Shown piece after piece: positions 11,221 to 22,695 of a stretch of 64,000 nt of DNA; position 1 is the stretch's first letter; each line of letters starts with the position of its first letter. Origin of the DNA: Acheta domesticus. Taxonomy: Eukaryota > Arthropoda > Insecta > Orthoptera > Gryllidae. The stretch lies in the NCBI GenBank assembly GCA_031308135.1, contig JAHLJT010008446.1, positions 168,192,364-168,256,363 on the forward strand. Reading direction: 5' to 3'. The notes below the pieces were generated by a model that ran no database searches, was not told the DNA's origin, and was given only the letters and a program-made list of their open reading frames with translations. Position numbers and translations under genes: made by a program.

Positions 11221-14200
11221 ATGGCTCTCTCATGGAACTTAAATGGTCTTCGTGCTCACTCAGAAGAATTAAGATTAATAATTTCTCGCCACAAACCATT
11301 TATAGTCTGTCTTCAGGAAACTCATCTTCTCCTCTTCATCCCCTGTCTCTTCGCGGATTTAACATCTATCGGTTTGATCAAGACGACGGACTTCGTGCTC
11401 ACGGCGGCGTTGCGGTACTCATCCGCGACTCCCTGTTCTCGGAGGAACACAACGTTCGAACCGACCTCCAAACAGTGTGCGTACGGGTACACCTACCATC
11501 CTTCTCTTTTACGGTGTGTAGTATATACATTCCCCCTGGCCAAGTCGTGTCACAAGAGGAACTCGAAGATGTTTTTTCTCAGTTGCCCCCCCCTTTTTTT
11601 ATTGCGGGGGATTTTAATGCCCACAATCCCCTCTGGGGTGGCACGAGGACCTGCCCGAGAGGTTCTATCCTCGAAAATATTATTGACCAGCAAAACTTAA
11701 TTCTTCTGAACTCCGGGAATCACACTCATTACTCCATGGCGTCAAACACCTTCTCGTCAATCGATCTGGCACTCTGCAGTCCATCCTTATCTACCATGGT
11801 AGAGGGGACCGTACTCGATGATCTACATGGGAGTGACCATTTTCCCATTTTGGTCCACTTTAATGTCCCTGATTTAGACGTCATCTACCCTCCTCGCTGG
11901 CTATTCCATCGAGCCGACTGGGATACATTCAGCGAGAAAATTATAATGCCAGACCACTTCTCAAATAATATCGATACCTTGGTGGCCCAATTCACAGACG
12001 CCGTTCTTCGCGCAGCCACCATTGCAATCCCGAATTCTACGTGTCGGCCACGACGCGTCCCGGTGCCTTGGTGGAATGCTGACTGTGCCACCGCGGTGCG
12101 TGACCGAAAGCAAGCACTCGCGAGGCTCAATAGGTTCCCCACCGCATCAAACCTGATCGATTTCAAAAGAAAACGGGCCAGAGCCAGATTAGTAATACGG
12201 GAAAGTAAGACCGCTTCCTGGAGAGCCTTTATTTCTTCTCTTTCTTGCCATAACCCGCCTAAAGTAGTATGGCGAAAGATCCGACAGATCGGAGGAAGAT
12301 TTTCCCCATCATCTGTCCCAGGACTTCTTATTAATGGAAATCTTATTACTTCTCCAGAAAAAGTAGTTGAGGAATTGGCCTGTCATTATGAAAATTCCTC
12401 CAGTTCCTTACACTACTCCCCTAGCTTCTTGAAAACGAAGAGTAGAATGGAGAAATGCAGATTGGACTTCTCTACCTGCCTGGAGGAAGATTATAACGCC
12501 CCTTTCTCCATGGATGAATTTTCCTGTGCGCTCACCCGTGGGAAAGATTCTGCTCCAGGACCAGACCAAATACACAACCAAATGTTAAAACACCTGCCGG
12601 AAGAGGCACGTATCTTTCTCCTCCGTATCTTCAACAAGATTTGGATGGAACATACCTTCCCTAGAACCTGGCGCGAAGCGATTATTATTCCTATTCCTAA
12701 AGATGGAAAGGACAGGACAAAGCCGTCAACCTACCGTCCAATCTCGCTCACAAGCTGTATATGCAAACTTCTGGAGCGAATGATGAATACGCGTTTGGTC
12801 TGGCACCTGGAGCAGAGAAACCTACTTACACCCATCCAATGTGGTTTCAGGAAGAACAGGTCAACCATGGACCACCTTGTCACCCTCACCACACAGATCT
12901 CCACTGCTTTCGTGCTACGTCAACACCTGGTAGCAATTTTCTTTGATATCGAGAAAGCTTATGATACTACCTGGAGGTACGGCATTCTTCGCACCATCCA
13001 TTCTTGGGGTCTTAGGGGCCGGCTCCCCCTTTTTTTAGTAGCCTTTCTTTCCTCAAGATACTTCCGCGTTCGCCTTGGTGACAGGTTATCCGCCAGCCAC
13101 CATTTAGAAAACGGAGTCCCTCAGGGCTCAATTCTGAGTGTCACTCTGTTTGCCATCGCTATCAATAGTATAGCGTCGATAATCCGAGAGCCGGTGAAAG
13201 CATCGCTCTTCGTTGACGACTTTGCCATTTTCTGCTCTTCCAAGAGTATTCAAGTGAGAGAGAGACAATTACAACTTGTCCTCAACAAATTGCAGCAATG
13301 GAGTGATGCGACAGGTTTTAAATTCTCCGCATCAAAAACTAGCTGTATGCACTTCTGCAGGATTTATCATCTTCATAACCACCCCGATCTTTTTCTTGGA
13401 AGCCATCTTCTACCTTTTGTGGACTCTGCAACTTTCCTTGGGCTTACTTTCGATAAGAGCCTAACTTGGCGAAATCATATACGTAAACTGAAGAGCCGAT
13501 GTGTCTCACCTCTGAACCTCCTCCGCACCCTTACAGGCAGCTCTTGGGGAGCAGACCGTGTGTGTCTCTTGCGTTTGTATAGAACCCTCATCCGCTCTGT
13601 TTTGGATTATGGATGTATTGTATATGGGTCAGCGTCACCATCAACCCTCCGGCCATTAGATACCATTCACAACGCCGGTATAAGAATTAGTACAGGCGCC
13701 TACCGCACGAGTCGCATCGAATGCCTCTTGGCCGAAGCTGGAGAACCATCTCTGAGCCGAAGGCGAGATATTTTATTAGCCTCTTATGGGGCTAAAGTGT
13801 CGGGACTGGTTAACCACCCTTGTCGTCGTATAATCATCCACCCAAAGTATGAGTCCTCGTACATTCTTCGAACATCGTTACCCCATCCCCCAGGTATTAG
13901 ATTACGAAATCTTCTCCGGGAATTAAATGTAGAACTTCCCACCCCTGTGAAACCCACAAGTGACCGGATCCCCCCTTGGAAACTCCTCCTTCCCAGTATT
14001 GACTTCAGACTCTCCCATCTGCCCAAACAAACTACTAGTCCTCTGGTTTACCAGAAGCAGTTTCTGGATATGAGAGAATCGTATCCGGATCATTTATTCT
14101 TATACACGGATGGTTCATCGTGCAGCGACGCGGTGGCATGTGCTTTTTACTGTATCAGGGCCAGCAAATCATTTCGGCTTCACTCCAAATGCAGTATTTT

Positions 14201-14897
14201 CACTGCCGAAATGTATGCCATCTTTGAGGCCCTAAAATACATTGAATCAGCGACGTTGCGGCGAGTAGTTATCTGTTCCGATTCTCTCAGCTCTCTTCAA
14301 GCCGTCTCCCGTCCTTCGTCACACTACCTGACCTTATCCGTTCAAAGCCTGATTCATCGTCTTCTGTCCCGCCGCTATGACCTGGTACTTAGTTGGGTCC
14401 CAGGCCACGTGAGTATCAGAGGGAACGAACTGGCCGACCAGGCGGCGAAATCAGCGACTCGTAAAACTCGTATCGACATCCCTTCTGTGCCATTGTCCGA
14501 TGTTCAGGCTTTCTTGAAACGATCCGTGCTTAGAGCGTGGCAAACAGAGTGGCACAATAGCACTTTCAAACTAAGTACAATAAAGAATTCTGTGTATCCC
14601 TGGCGCTCCTCATCACGGTCCTGTAGGCGCGAGGAAGTGATTTTAACCCGTCTTCGTATCGGACACTGCCATTTCTCTCACGGCTTCATTCTTCGAAATG
14701 AAACTCGCCCCATCTGTGACTCGTGCAAGACTGTTCTTTCCGTGGAACACGTCCTGCTGTACTGTAGGAAATTTGTTGGCAGTCGACGAAGACATGACCT
14801 GGGCAACTCGCTACAAGTGGTGCTCGGGGATGACTATTCTGCGCTCTCAAAACTTTTTCGTTTTTTGAGAGAAAGCAGAATATATAATTTTATTTGA
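11221..14897 (+). pseudogene. I-clade ORF2: AP endonuclease, reverse transcriptase, RNase H; one frameshift
   Basis: The true start appears to be the ATG at 11221, whose frame opens with MALSWNLNGLRAHSEEL and LQETHL, the expected endonuclease N-terminus. The frame shifts near 11325-11345 into the 1221-codon frame starting at 11232. In that frame: endonuclease motifs GDFN (residues 126-129) and SDH (201-203); RT with APGPD (~440), YRPISLTSC, IEKAYD (~574), VPQGSILS and FVDD (~660); RNase H with YTDGSS (~959), AEMYAIFEAL, CSDSL and the PGH...NELAD block; then a C-terminal C-x2-C-x7-H-x4-C motif (~1162). All RT and RNase H catalytic residues I can identify are present. The role is target-primed reverse transcription in the nucleus. 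Only the N-terminal frameshift appears to inactivate it. Confidence 0.9.
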
Positions 14898-15176
14898 AAG
14901 ATAACAATGTTTTATGTTTTTGTTTGGCCCCTTTACAGCCAATTTTACGTTTTAAGATAAATTTTACGCGCCCTTTTTCTATTTTCCTTCTGCCATTTCT
15001 ACATGTATGCCTGAAGCAGAATGCGAGCCTTCTTTTTAGCCAATGTACATGCTTTTAAACAGTGAGTAAGTTACATATGCAACACTGAATATTCTTTTCT
15101 GCAAATACTCTGGCATGGGCGCAAATGACCACAGCAGTCGAAGCGCCCTCTAAACCCTATTCAATCAATCAATCAA
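14898..15176 (+). other. 3' UTR and (TCAA)n tail of I-clade LINE copy 1
   Basis: About 280 bp of non-coding sequence follows the ORF2 stop and ends in four TCAA units (15161-15176) directly against the right target duplication. A short tandem-repeat tail instead of poly(A) is characteristic of many I-clade elements. Confidence 0.85.
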
Positions 15177-15187
15177 CCTTCGCTAGA
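15177..15187. repeat. Right target-site duplication of the I-clade LINE
   Basis: Exact copy of 9286-9296 (CCTTCGCTAGA). Confidence 0.95.
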
Positions 15188-16567
15188 TGAGAATGTATTG
15201 CTGTTAATTTCTTAATCCAATAAATCTGAATCTTATCAATCCCGGGGGATTTCCAGTTTCCCATGTTCTTAATTTCTTGGAAGAGGTCCTCTTCGGAGAA
15301 TTCGTGAACATCTTCCACTGTTTCCACAAGTTCATCGGCAGCATCAACTTCAGATTGAATCTTAGATGCGTCTTTGTAGGATCTGCTCTCCACTGATTCC
15401 TTTGAAAATGCTACGATGTCATCTTTTGAAGGAATGACAACGTTGCCATTCGGTTTTTGAGTCAGATTGCGATAGAAACTCTTCAAAAGAAGTTTCTCCT
15501 AGAAATTGTTTCAAACAACCGGTTCTGTACACGGAAATCTATTGTACGTTTGCAACGTCTAATTCGTTGAGCCCAGGTTTGAATTTTCTCTTTAAGCTTC
15601 TCAGCTACGATTAGCCTGCTGTATCATTTTGAATTCGGTATTTTTGTTCAACATTGAATATCTTTCGTTGAACTTTAGTGGTGTGTGTTGATTTAGAAGA
15701 TGCCTCAGCTAAGAGTGATATTTCACGCCGCGTGTCGGCTATCAGTTTCATAATGCTCTTCGCCCATGGGGGTACTGGGCTGTTTACTGTCTGCCGTCGG
15801 TGTTCTTGGCTGGCCCCAAAATTATCTGAGAGACCAGATATCCAGTTGCATACAGGACGTGATTGATTTCAGTAATATCTAGATCTCTACCTGGGGTCTG
15901 TACCACCTCATTTAAGACAGAATTTGCTGTCTCTTATCACTCTTAGCTTTGGCATTTTCGTATATTCTCCTCAACGGTGCACGAGATTCAAATGGAAGTT
16001 GACGAACTCTATCTCGCGTCGTAGGAGATTTTGCACCATGCCCTTATCGTGTAATTCTTTGCCAGATGAATTTTCACCACTGACGTATGTTTCATTGGAA
16101 AGAGATGAACCTTCAACGGGATCATCGTTTTCAAGTTCTGCATGTTCCTCATGTGGGTAGTTCCGAGCGAAATACATACTCCGCATTTCTCTGAATGTCA
16201 GCAAGTTGTTCTTCTGTGAATTTTCCACTGCTGGGTATGTATCGTCGATGACTGCCAAGCTTCTTTGAGTCTAGGGTAGGTCTCATATCTGGGTTCCGCT
16301 CTCTCCATACCTTGAAAACTTCTGCTTCTGAGCCATTTTTCGCTTTTGCATAGTAAAAGCACCAATCATCACCTTCAGTTCATCCTGGGTCAATCTCTGA
16401 CGATGGCTTCGAGCTACTGCCGGCTCTGGGTCCCTGGGACTAACATCCGTGGAATCGCCAGATGTCGACAATGTGACATTAGCTCGGTTTCTGAACAGGT
16501 AAGGGACATTGGTAGAACAAGGCACGTTAAGATTTATTACATTTCTTGTTCTATCCATTTTGTTCAT
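15188..16567 (-). pseudogene. Dong-type polyprotein, N-terminal half (copy 1, broken)
   Basis: A likely start is the ATG at 16567 (MNKMDRTRNVINLN), matching MSKMDRTSNVMNLN at 51272 in copy 2. The frame runs in pieces: 16283-16567, then 15971-16258 (SNETYVSGENSSG region, conserved in copy 2), then 15190-15486. The last piece holds the start of RT (EEDLFQEIKNMGNWKSPGID block) and runs into the nested LINE. After the insertion the protein resumes at 9296. Frameshifts separate the pieces. The N-terminal half has no clear zinc finger that I can see. Confidence 0.75.
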
Positions 16568-17058
16568 TGGTTTTACGTGAAGATTCGCAGGACGCAAGTT
16601 CGAGTTCACAGATAACCCTTAACCCATGGGTTGTTTCCTGCCATCCGTTACTGCGACCCACAGTGGCCTCGGGGCATCCCCCCGCAGGGCCCAGCAAGGG
16701 GTTCATCCGATCGCCAGTCGGCATTACTAAACCCTACGGGATTTTCACTGACTGCTGAAGGCAGCCTCCTTCGCTGGCTAATGCAAGGTTCGGGCCTCCA
16801 CTCTAATCAGTGCCAACCCAGATTCTCTCCTGTACCCTCTATGTACCGACAACCGGAAGTCCAAAGGTTCATGACCCTTCCCTCTCTACGTACCTCCCAC
16901 TCTTCTCAAAATGGAGTACTTCTTCGTCGGACCCCTCACCTTTTACCTATTCAGCAAGGGAGGCCCAATCGGTAGCTAGGCTTCCACTGACATAGCTCTC
17001 AGGCTCATGGGGGTATTCAAGCTCCATTAACTGCAGGGTCGTGTACTCCCTAGGTGGA

Positions 17059-17060
<2 letters not shown>

Positions 17061-17109
<49 letters not shown>
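17061..17109. repeat. (TTA)n microsatellite at the 5' side of Dong copy 1
   Basis: About 16 uninterrupted TTA units directly abut the 5' end of the element, showing that it lies in a TAA/TTA repeat. Confidence 0.95.
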
Positions 17110-17356
17110 GAAATAATTTTATTTCAAGAATAGTCTCGAAAGTGCGGATCAGAAGTAAATGCATAATAATGACTGGTTAAATTGTCAGTTATAGATGTCG
17201 CTGGTTGTCGGTACATCACTGCATTGCTTTTCATCCCATTTGTCTCCACCTTAAAAATATTTGGGAAATTTCCCGCAAACAAAAGTAAGAAAGCTAGATT
17301 AGTAATCGGCTAAAGAAGAAAAGGAAAATATTTATTATAAATAATTGGTGTCGGAA

Positions 17357-17800
17357 CTAGTGAACCTCAGAAAAATGTTCAAAATGCCCTTCATTTGCTA
17401 ACAACCTTGTATTAACTCGCTTGAGAACTTTGGCTACAACCCGTTGTAAAGTTTCTTCGTCAATCGTGTGAATCGCTTTCTTGATGTTTCTTTGCAGCTC
17501 TTTAAGTTTAGCGGGCTTGTTCGCATAAACTTTACTTTTGATCCCCCCTCAAAGACCAAACCCTGGTGAGGACAATCAGGTGAACAAGGGGGCCAGAAAC
17601 CCCGTGAAATTATTTCGTTCCAAAAAGCTCTTCCAGGAATTGCATTGTCGACTTGGCAGTATGTGATATCGCTCCATCCTGCTAATACCAAACATTTCTT
17701 TCATCCTTTTCAAGATGGGATACAAAATTTCTCTATATGTATTCGCCTTTGAAAAGCGACAGACCAAGTAATCTACTAGAGCTCTGCAATCAGGCGAAAA
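17357..17800 (-). pseudogene. Tc1/mariner-superfamily transposase C-terminal fragment
   Basis: Reading down from about 17800 gives an RYxEIL-type block (SKANTYREILYPILKRMKE). It is followed, across frameshifts, by remnants of the DGAxxHTA block (WSDITYC... in one frame), the WPP-SPD region (GFWPPCSPDCPH), and a C-terminal helix ending in LLANEGHFEHFSEVH and a stop at 17357-17359. The catalytic region is fragmented over three frames. It is a decayed DDE/D transposase relic with the N-terminal HTH missing. Terminal inverted repeats were not found. Confidence 0.6.
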
Positions 17801-17804
17801 CAAC

Positions 17805-18062
17805 CGCTCGAGACTCTCTGGCTCCGCGCCGCCTCTCGGCGAAGGGAGGGGGACCTTGCTCGGAGGGGAAGATATAGCTGTTTAACGGACATTTCGACCG
17901 GCCGCCTTGCGGCTCCCGCTCAGCTGCAGAACTGTCGAGCGTCGCCGAGACTCGGGAGTGGCCGAGCGCCCGAGCTCTCGAGGGCTCGGCCGCTCGACCG
18001 GCGCTGGACTGCTCGGTAGCTTCGCCGCTCAATGCATGTACGGGATATAAAGTCGCCGCGCG
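17805..18062. other. GC-rich palindromic island
   Basis: About 260 bp of high GC in AT-rich surroundings. It contains imperfect palindromes, including GCCGAGCGCCCGAG facing its near-complement at about 17961-17992, and a TATAAA at about 18046. It could be the GC-rich promoter of a mobile element or a gene. I cannot tie it to any ORF; the 110-codon ORF across it is a composition artefact. Confidence 0.4.
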
Positions 18063-18079
18063 TAGTGATCGCAAAACTC

Positions 18080-20308
18080 TTTCAATTAATTGTAATCGAA
18101 AGAAAATATTGTACAATTTCAATTAAACGATTAATTGGTTGAAAAGTAACAATTTATCGATTGATTGGAAATAATTTTATAGAGATATAAAAAGTCTTTA
18201 TCAATAGCTTAGAAAGAAATAGCTATGGCTCGCACAACAAACAAGAAAAAAAACTTTTTCGGACAATCTTATACCAGGGAAAGGATTGTGTCCATGTTAT
18301 TCTAAAATTCAGTTGCGATCATTGCATCTAAGGAGTACTGTGCGACTGTTCGTATCTATGCTAACATTCAGAAATTGTAAGTAGAATGGCAAATTTAAAC
18401 GCAAAAACATAAACAAAACGCTGAATTTATTTATTTGTTGTATTTTATAAATACTTTTTGTTTTAAAACGGTTCAGATTTCAAAGTCAAGATAACCATAT
18501 TTTAAATTACGGACGTAGATGTCAAATTGTAAGTTTGTTTTAGAGTAAAGTATACGTAATATTGCAAATTATATAGTAGGCCACTTTTATGTATATTAAT
18601 TATTAAGTATAATTAATTATTTTATATCAATGTAGATTTCAGTTTAAAATAGCTTCAAAATAATGTGATTACTTCTTGGCAAAAAGTATCCTCAATGGGG
18701 AAATGAAGCCTTTTTTTTCGTAAGTTTTCAATTTTTTTTTAAATACTAGGAGTTAAATCTAAAAGTTGTAATTTTTACTGAAGTTTGGTATGATAGCGGT
18801 CTAGCGTGAGTGCAATTTTCAGATTTTTACCGGGTCCCCCAACAGAGATATTACAGTTCAAAATTGGGAAAAAATCCAAAATTCCAATTTTCAAGAGGAT
18901 GTAATTTTCAAGGGGTACGTTATATACCAATGATATTTTACAAAAAGTAACTATACTGTTGTGTGTAAAAGCAGAGATAAAATTAAGGCTTAGATTCTAT
19001 TCCTGCTTTGAAAAATTACTCTCTGAAAATCGAATTTCGTTCATTCGCGTTCCATAGATTTGGTTGCAAATATTCCCCAAATAAAAACATAGAAAATAGG
19101 TAAATAATATTTCGATTTGCAGGCCAAAGTATACTGAATCGAATGCTTTTTATTCTAGAATGCTAGAACAACCGAGAGCTGAGCAATTTAGGAAAGAGTA
19201 AATGACTGCGAACGCGAAAAATGGCGCACGGCGTGAAACAAAAATGGCCGCCATTTGTAAACCAGGTACAATAAAAAAAGTTAAAGATGGTTTTGAACAG
19301 TCAAAACATAAGGAAATTTATGTACAAAATATGAAATTTTTTCGAGATGGTCGAGCGACCAGTGCTGGACCACTTAAAATGGATTGACCCTATATTAAGA
19401 TCTGTTTTTAAAGAACCGGTTTCATTAAGGGAAAAATCTATCTTGAATATTGTAGTTGTAGGAAGAGGGCGAAAAAAATTGCACTTGCATTCTCTTAAGC
19501 GCCTTCTACGCTCTCAGAGTATAAAGTTTAAACAAAAAAGGTTCATCTCGTGGTGCTAAGTGCGAGGATAGCATGCTCACACGTTTTTCGATCAGTCGCC
19601 GCCACTTCTCCCTGGGAGATCAGTGCCGTTGGTTTCTAATTAACACCCTACCGGAGAACAGGCACTCTTGCACTGCGGGAAGGTCAGACGGCTAGCAAAG
19701 GCGTAGCCTCGCCGCTTCCCTGGAAGAGATGCTTTGTAACTACGAATCCTCTCCGCAAATATTTTTCGTGCCTACGGAAAAAGGAAATTCATAACAATCT
19801 GAAAGCAAGATCAAGCTAATTAACATGGAATTTATTTATATTTGAGTGTTTTCCTGGCACTGTTCTCCCAGGTTTTTCGTTTTACCACTAGAGATGGTTA
19901 CGCTTTGTTGGTGGGCTTTACGCATGTAACTTGCATTTTAAAAATATTTTCGCTAACCGCTTTCACAGTGGATATATGTATTTTCTGGATATCATTTAAC
20001 GGGCACCGATGACAATAGATGTTAAAACGCTCGTACACATCATCATTGTCGTCCCGAAAGGACGCCTGGGGTGCATAGCCCCCACGCTACCCACCCGCCT
20101 TTGTTCTGTTCACCCTCTGCATTAAGATTTAATTTAATTGGTATATTAATATATGAAAGATTGTTATTTTTCCTATTGATTGATTCTGCCTGTACCTTCC
20201 ATACCTTCATGCAATTTTTACCTGAGAAAATGGACATTTGAATATTTGTCAGATGTATATTGTTTATTTGATCAGGATTTCATATTAATAGTGTTTTCTC
20301 GTTAATAG
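18080..20308. other. No gene identified upstream of the me31B exon
   Basis: Mostly AT-rich sequence, presumably intron. Two overlapping ORFs of 61 and 70 codons (19202-19559) begin in a slightly GC-richer stretch but show no recognisable domain. The preceding me31B coding exon was looked for and not seen. Confidence 0.4.
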
Positions 20309-20543
20309 GATGTTACAGATACAAAAGGCAATGAATTTGAAGAATTTTGTCTAAAGCGAGAATTACTTATGGGAATCTTCGAAAAGGGTTGGGAAAAGCC
20401 CTCTCCCATTCAAGAAGCTAGTATTCCAATTGCCATGTCTGGCAAAGACATCCTTGCACGTGCCAAGAATGGAACTGGCAAAACTGGTGCATATTCCATA
20501 CCTGTACTGGAACAGGTAGATTCTAAGAAGGACTGCATCCAAG
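20309..20543 (+). CDS. me31B: me31B/DDX6 DEAD-box helicase, one internal coding exon
   Basis: A 235-bp exon lies between a pyrimidine-rich acceptor (TTCTCGTTAATAG, ending 20308) and a donor (CAAG followed by GTATTT, intron from 20544). It starts in phase 0 and ends in phase 1. It encodes [13 protein letters not shown], then [20 protein letters not shown], with the Q motif ending in PIQ, and motif [15 protein letters not shown] at about 20459-20500. This is the N-terminal part of RecA domain 1. The family is the DDX6/Dhh1/Me31B RNA helicase, which represses translation and promotes decapping in cytoplasmic P-bodies. Motifs Ia to VI (starting with the PTREL exon) are not in this window on the + strand as far as I can read. 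Intact splice sites make this a real exon and not a retrocopy. Confidence 0.93.
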
Positions 20544-20599
20544 GTATTTATAAACGATATTTGTGAATGTTTTAAATCTGGGGAAAATTCTCTAAAATC

Positions 20600-20993
20600 T
20601 AACTTAAGTAGGACATTCAGTTAAATTATTAAATTATCCGGGTTGATTTCTTCCTTGATTTTATTTCTTAGTTCTTGTCTCTCTGGTTGCTATTACTTGC
20701 ATTCAAAGATTGACACACGTAGTCTGTGGCGCTATCACAGTGGTCACATTTTTCTTTCTGACTTGTGCCAAATCTTTTTAGATAATGGTTAAAGTTTTCA
20801 TGTCCTGTTAAGCCTTGTCAGATAGTAGTCCACTTCCATGAGTTTGTTGGGAATGTGGCGTGTCCATTTGCCATTAACATCATTGTCCCATCTCTTTTGC
20901 CATCTGTTGTTTAATCTTGATCTTGTTCTTGCGTTCTTCTTACAATGTTTTTTTTCTTTCTGGAGTTGCAAATTTGTCTTTCTCTAGCTAGTA
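20600..20993 (-). pseudogene. LINE ORF2 C-terminal fragment (R1/I-like zinc region)
   Basis: Reading down from about 20945, one frame gives RWQKRWDNDVNGKWTRHIP and EVDYYLTRL. After a frameshift near 20815, another gives LTGHENFNHYLKRFG and a CDHCDSATDYV block. This order (W-rich linker, YYLT...GH..F..YL..F, C-x2-C) is typical of the C-terminus downstream of RT in R1- and I-like LINEs. The segment stops where the second I-clade copy begins. It is a relic with an internal frameshift and an early stop. Confidence 0.6.
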
Positions 20994-21905
20994 CCTGTCG
21001 AGGTGTGTTGGTCTACGTCCTGACGGGGGGATGCAGAGAAGGCTCTCAAGTGTTCCTTTCTCCATTTTTTCATCCTCTTGCTTCTCGTTTCATGTCACTT
21101 ATATTCTTTTCCCTCCTTTTTCTTCCTTACTGGCCTTCTCTGTATGCTGAACGCCCACCCATGTGTTTGCCGTGCATGGCGACCCGTGTCGGAGGGAATG
21201 TGTGTTCTGGCAGTTCCGGAACCTGTTTGTTAGTCCCAACTAGTCCTGGTGCTACTTTTTTTGGCTTGCACTAAGGGGTACGATAACGTATTTTGGGGAA
21301 CATTCCTTGTAGGTGTCAATACACTTGCTTTGGCCTCGGACTCTTCTAGACGGACAGTCGGGAGCTAACACTCCCGATCAATCGGCTCGGACTAGGTCTA
21401 GCACTGAACTCCAGGGTGAGCGGGGCGATTCAAGGCGGGGCAGCGCTGTGACATTCTCCTACTATATCTCCGTGCCAACCCTGGCACCCCACTGGGGTGT
21501 CCCCTTGTTGGACTCTATGGTGGGTGGGGAGCAGAGACGAATTCGCTTCTATTCTATGGAGCACAAAACTAACCCCTTGCCCTCTTCCGAAAGTATCGGT
21601 CGTTGTCATCGAGCTACCGACCTCTCGCTCTCACCAGCTGCGTTTGCAAAGTGCAGGAACGGATAGTAAACCAGTGCTTGGTGTAGACCTTGGAGTGCAG
21701 AAACCTACTCACACCAATCCAGTGCGGTTTCAGGAAACACCGGTCAACCCTGGGCCATCTCGTCGCTTTGGCAACGGAAATTTGAACCTCGTTCGTTCTG
21801 AGACAACACCTTGTGGCTGTACTATTCGATATAGAAAAAACCTACGACCACTTGGAGATATGGCATTCTGCGAACCTTGCACACGTGGGGATTCAGGGGG
21901 AAGCC
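20994..21905 (+). mobile_element. I-clade LINE, copy 2, internally deleted
   Basis: 20994-21545 is closely similar to the 5' UTR of copy 1 (9297-9862). From about 21570 it matches copy 1 ORF2 at about 12700-13025, the RT segment including CGFRK-type and IEKTYD sequences. ORF1, the endonuclease and the N-terminal RT, about 2.8 kb, are missing. The copy ends abruptly at a TAC/TAT repeat at 21906, so it also lacks its 3' half. Confidence 0.8.
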
Positions 21906-22023
21906 ACTACTACCATTACTATTATTACTATATTACCAGGGGGCTATTACCACTACTACCATTACTATTATTACTATTACTACCATTACTATTTCTACTA
22001 CCACTATTACCATTACTATTATA
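21906..22023. repeat. (TAC/TAT)n microsatellite
   Basis: About 120 bp of TAC, TAT and TACCAT triplets join two unrelated LINE fragments. In the reading frame shared by both it encodes a His/Tyr-rich stretch. Confidence 0.9.
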
Positions 22024-22695
22024 ATAGCACACTGGACCTCACAACAGCCGTGATCTCGCTGAGAAATAAGAAAGCCCCAGGCCCGGATGGAATCCCGGCA
22101 GAGGTTCTAAAAGCAACAGCCGAAACACACCCAGACCTACTTCTCAATATGTACAATACGTGCTTGAGAGAAGGCAGGTTCTGTGCGAGATGGAAGAGGG
22201 CCCGACTGGTTTTGATCAGTAAAGGCAAGGAAGACGCATCAGCCCCTTCGTCCTATAGACCGCTCTGCATGCTAGACACGGCAGGCAAGTTGTTTGAGAA
22301 AATGCTAAAACCCCGTATTCAAGCAGCCATAGAAGACGCTGGTGGGCTATCAGACAGGCAATTTGGCTTCCGAAAGGGAAAGTCAACAGTAGACGCGATC
22401 CGCGAAATAGCTGCAGCGGGACGAACGGAAGAGGGTAACCACCGTACAAGACCACTCTACATGGTAGTGAGGATGGATGTCCGAAACGCCTTCAACTCTG
22501 CAAACTGGGGAGATATTTTGGACACCCTTCGAAACTTTAAGGTTCCCAACTACCTGATGAGAATTATTCGGGACTACCTCAAGGACCGAATAATCTTCTA
22601 TGAAACAGACCAGGGCATCAGGAGTAGAGCGATGACAGCAGGAGCAGCTCAGGGATCAATCTTAGGACCAATCTCTGGAACGTAAACTACAATGG
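22024..22695 (+). pseudogene. R1-clade reverse transcriptase fragment
   Basis: The frame encodes NKKAPGPDGIPAEVLKA, the WKRARLVLISKGK block, SSYRPLCMLDTAGKLFEKML, RQFGFRKGKSTVDAI, VRMDVRNAFNSANW and AAQGSILGP. Where GPDLWN is expected, one base is missing near 22673 and the frame runs into a stop. The remainder (LWNVNYNG in the shifted frame) runs into the assembly gap. SYRPxCMLDTAGK and the LWN block fit the R1 clade. The fragment is 5'-truncated at the microsatellite and the YADD box would lie in or beyond the gap. Confidence 0.75.

Larger units (their letters stand above)
9297..15176 (+). mobile_element. I-clade non-LTR retrotransposon, copy 1 (5.88 kb, full length)
   Basis: It is bounded by a perfect 11-bp target duplication. 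It has a ~565-bp 5' UTR, a gag-like ORF1 with zinc knuckles, an ORF2 with endonuclease, RT and RNase H, a ~280-bp 3' UTR, and a (TCAA)n tail instead of poly(A). RNase H plus a CCHC-type ORF1 fits the I clade (I/Nimb-like). A second copy with the same 5' end starts at 20994. Two frameshifts, one in each ORF, inactivate an otherwise well-preserved copy, suggesting a recent insertion. Confidence 0.9.
7117..17060 (-). mobile_element. Dong/R4-type non-LTR retrotransposon, copy 1, split by an I-clade LINE
   Basis: The 5' end is at 17060 and the 3' end near 7117, with TTA repeats outside both ends. End sequences match the plus-strand copy at 50768-53082. Removing the nested LINE (9297-15176 plus one duplicated 11-mer) leaves about 4.05 kb, near full length for this group. 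Established knowledge: Dong/R4 elements have one ORF with a reverse transcriptase, a CCHC motif and a C-terminal restriction-like endonuclease, and Dong has been reported in TAA repeats. The ORF is broken by frameshifts and stops, so the copy is dead. Confidence 0.85.

Noticed and set aside
17790..18122. Minus-strand 110-codon ORF rich in Ala, Arg and Ser
   Set aside because: It follows from the GC-rich palindromic island and has no recognisable domain.
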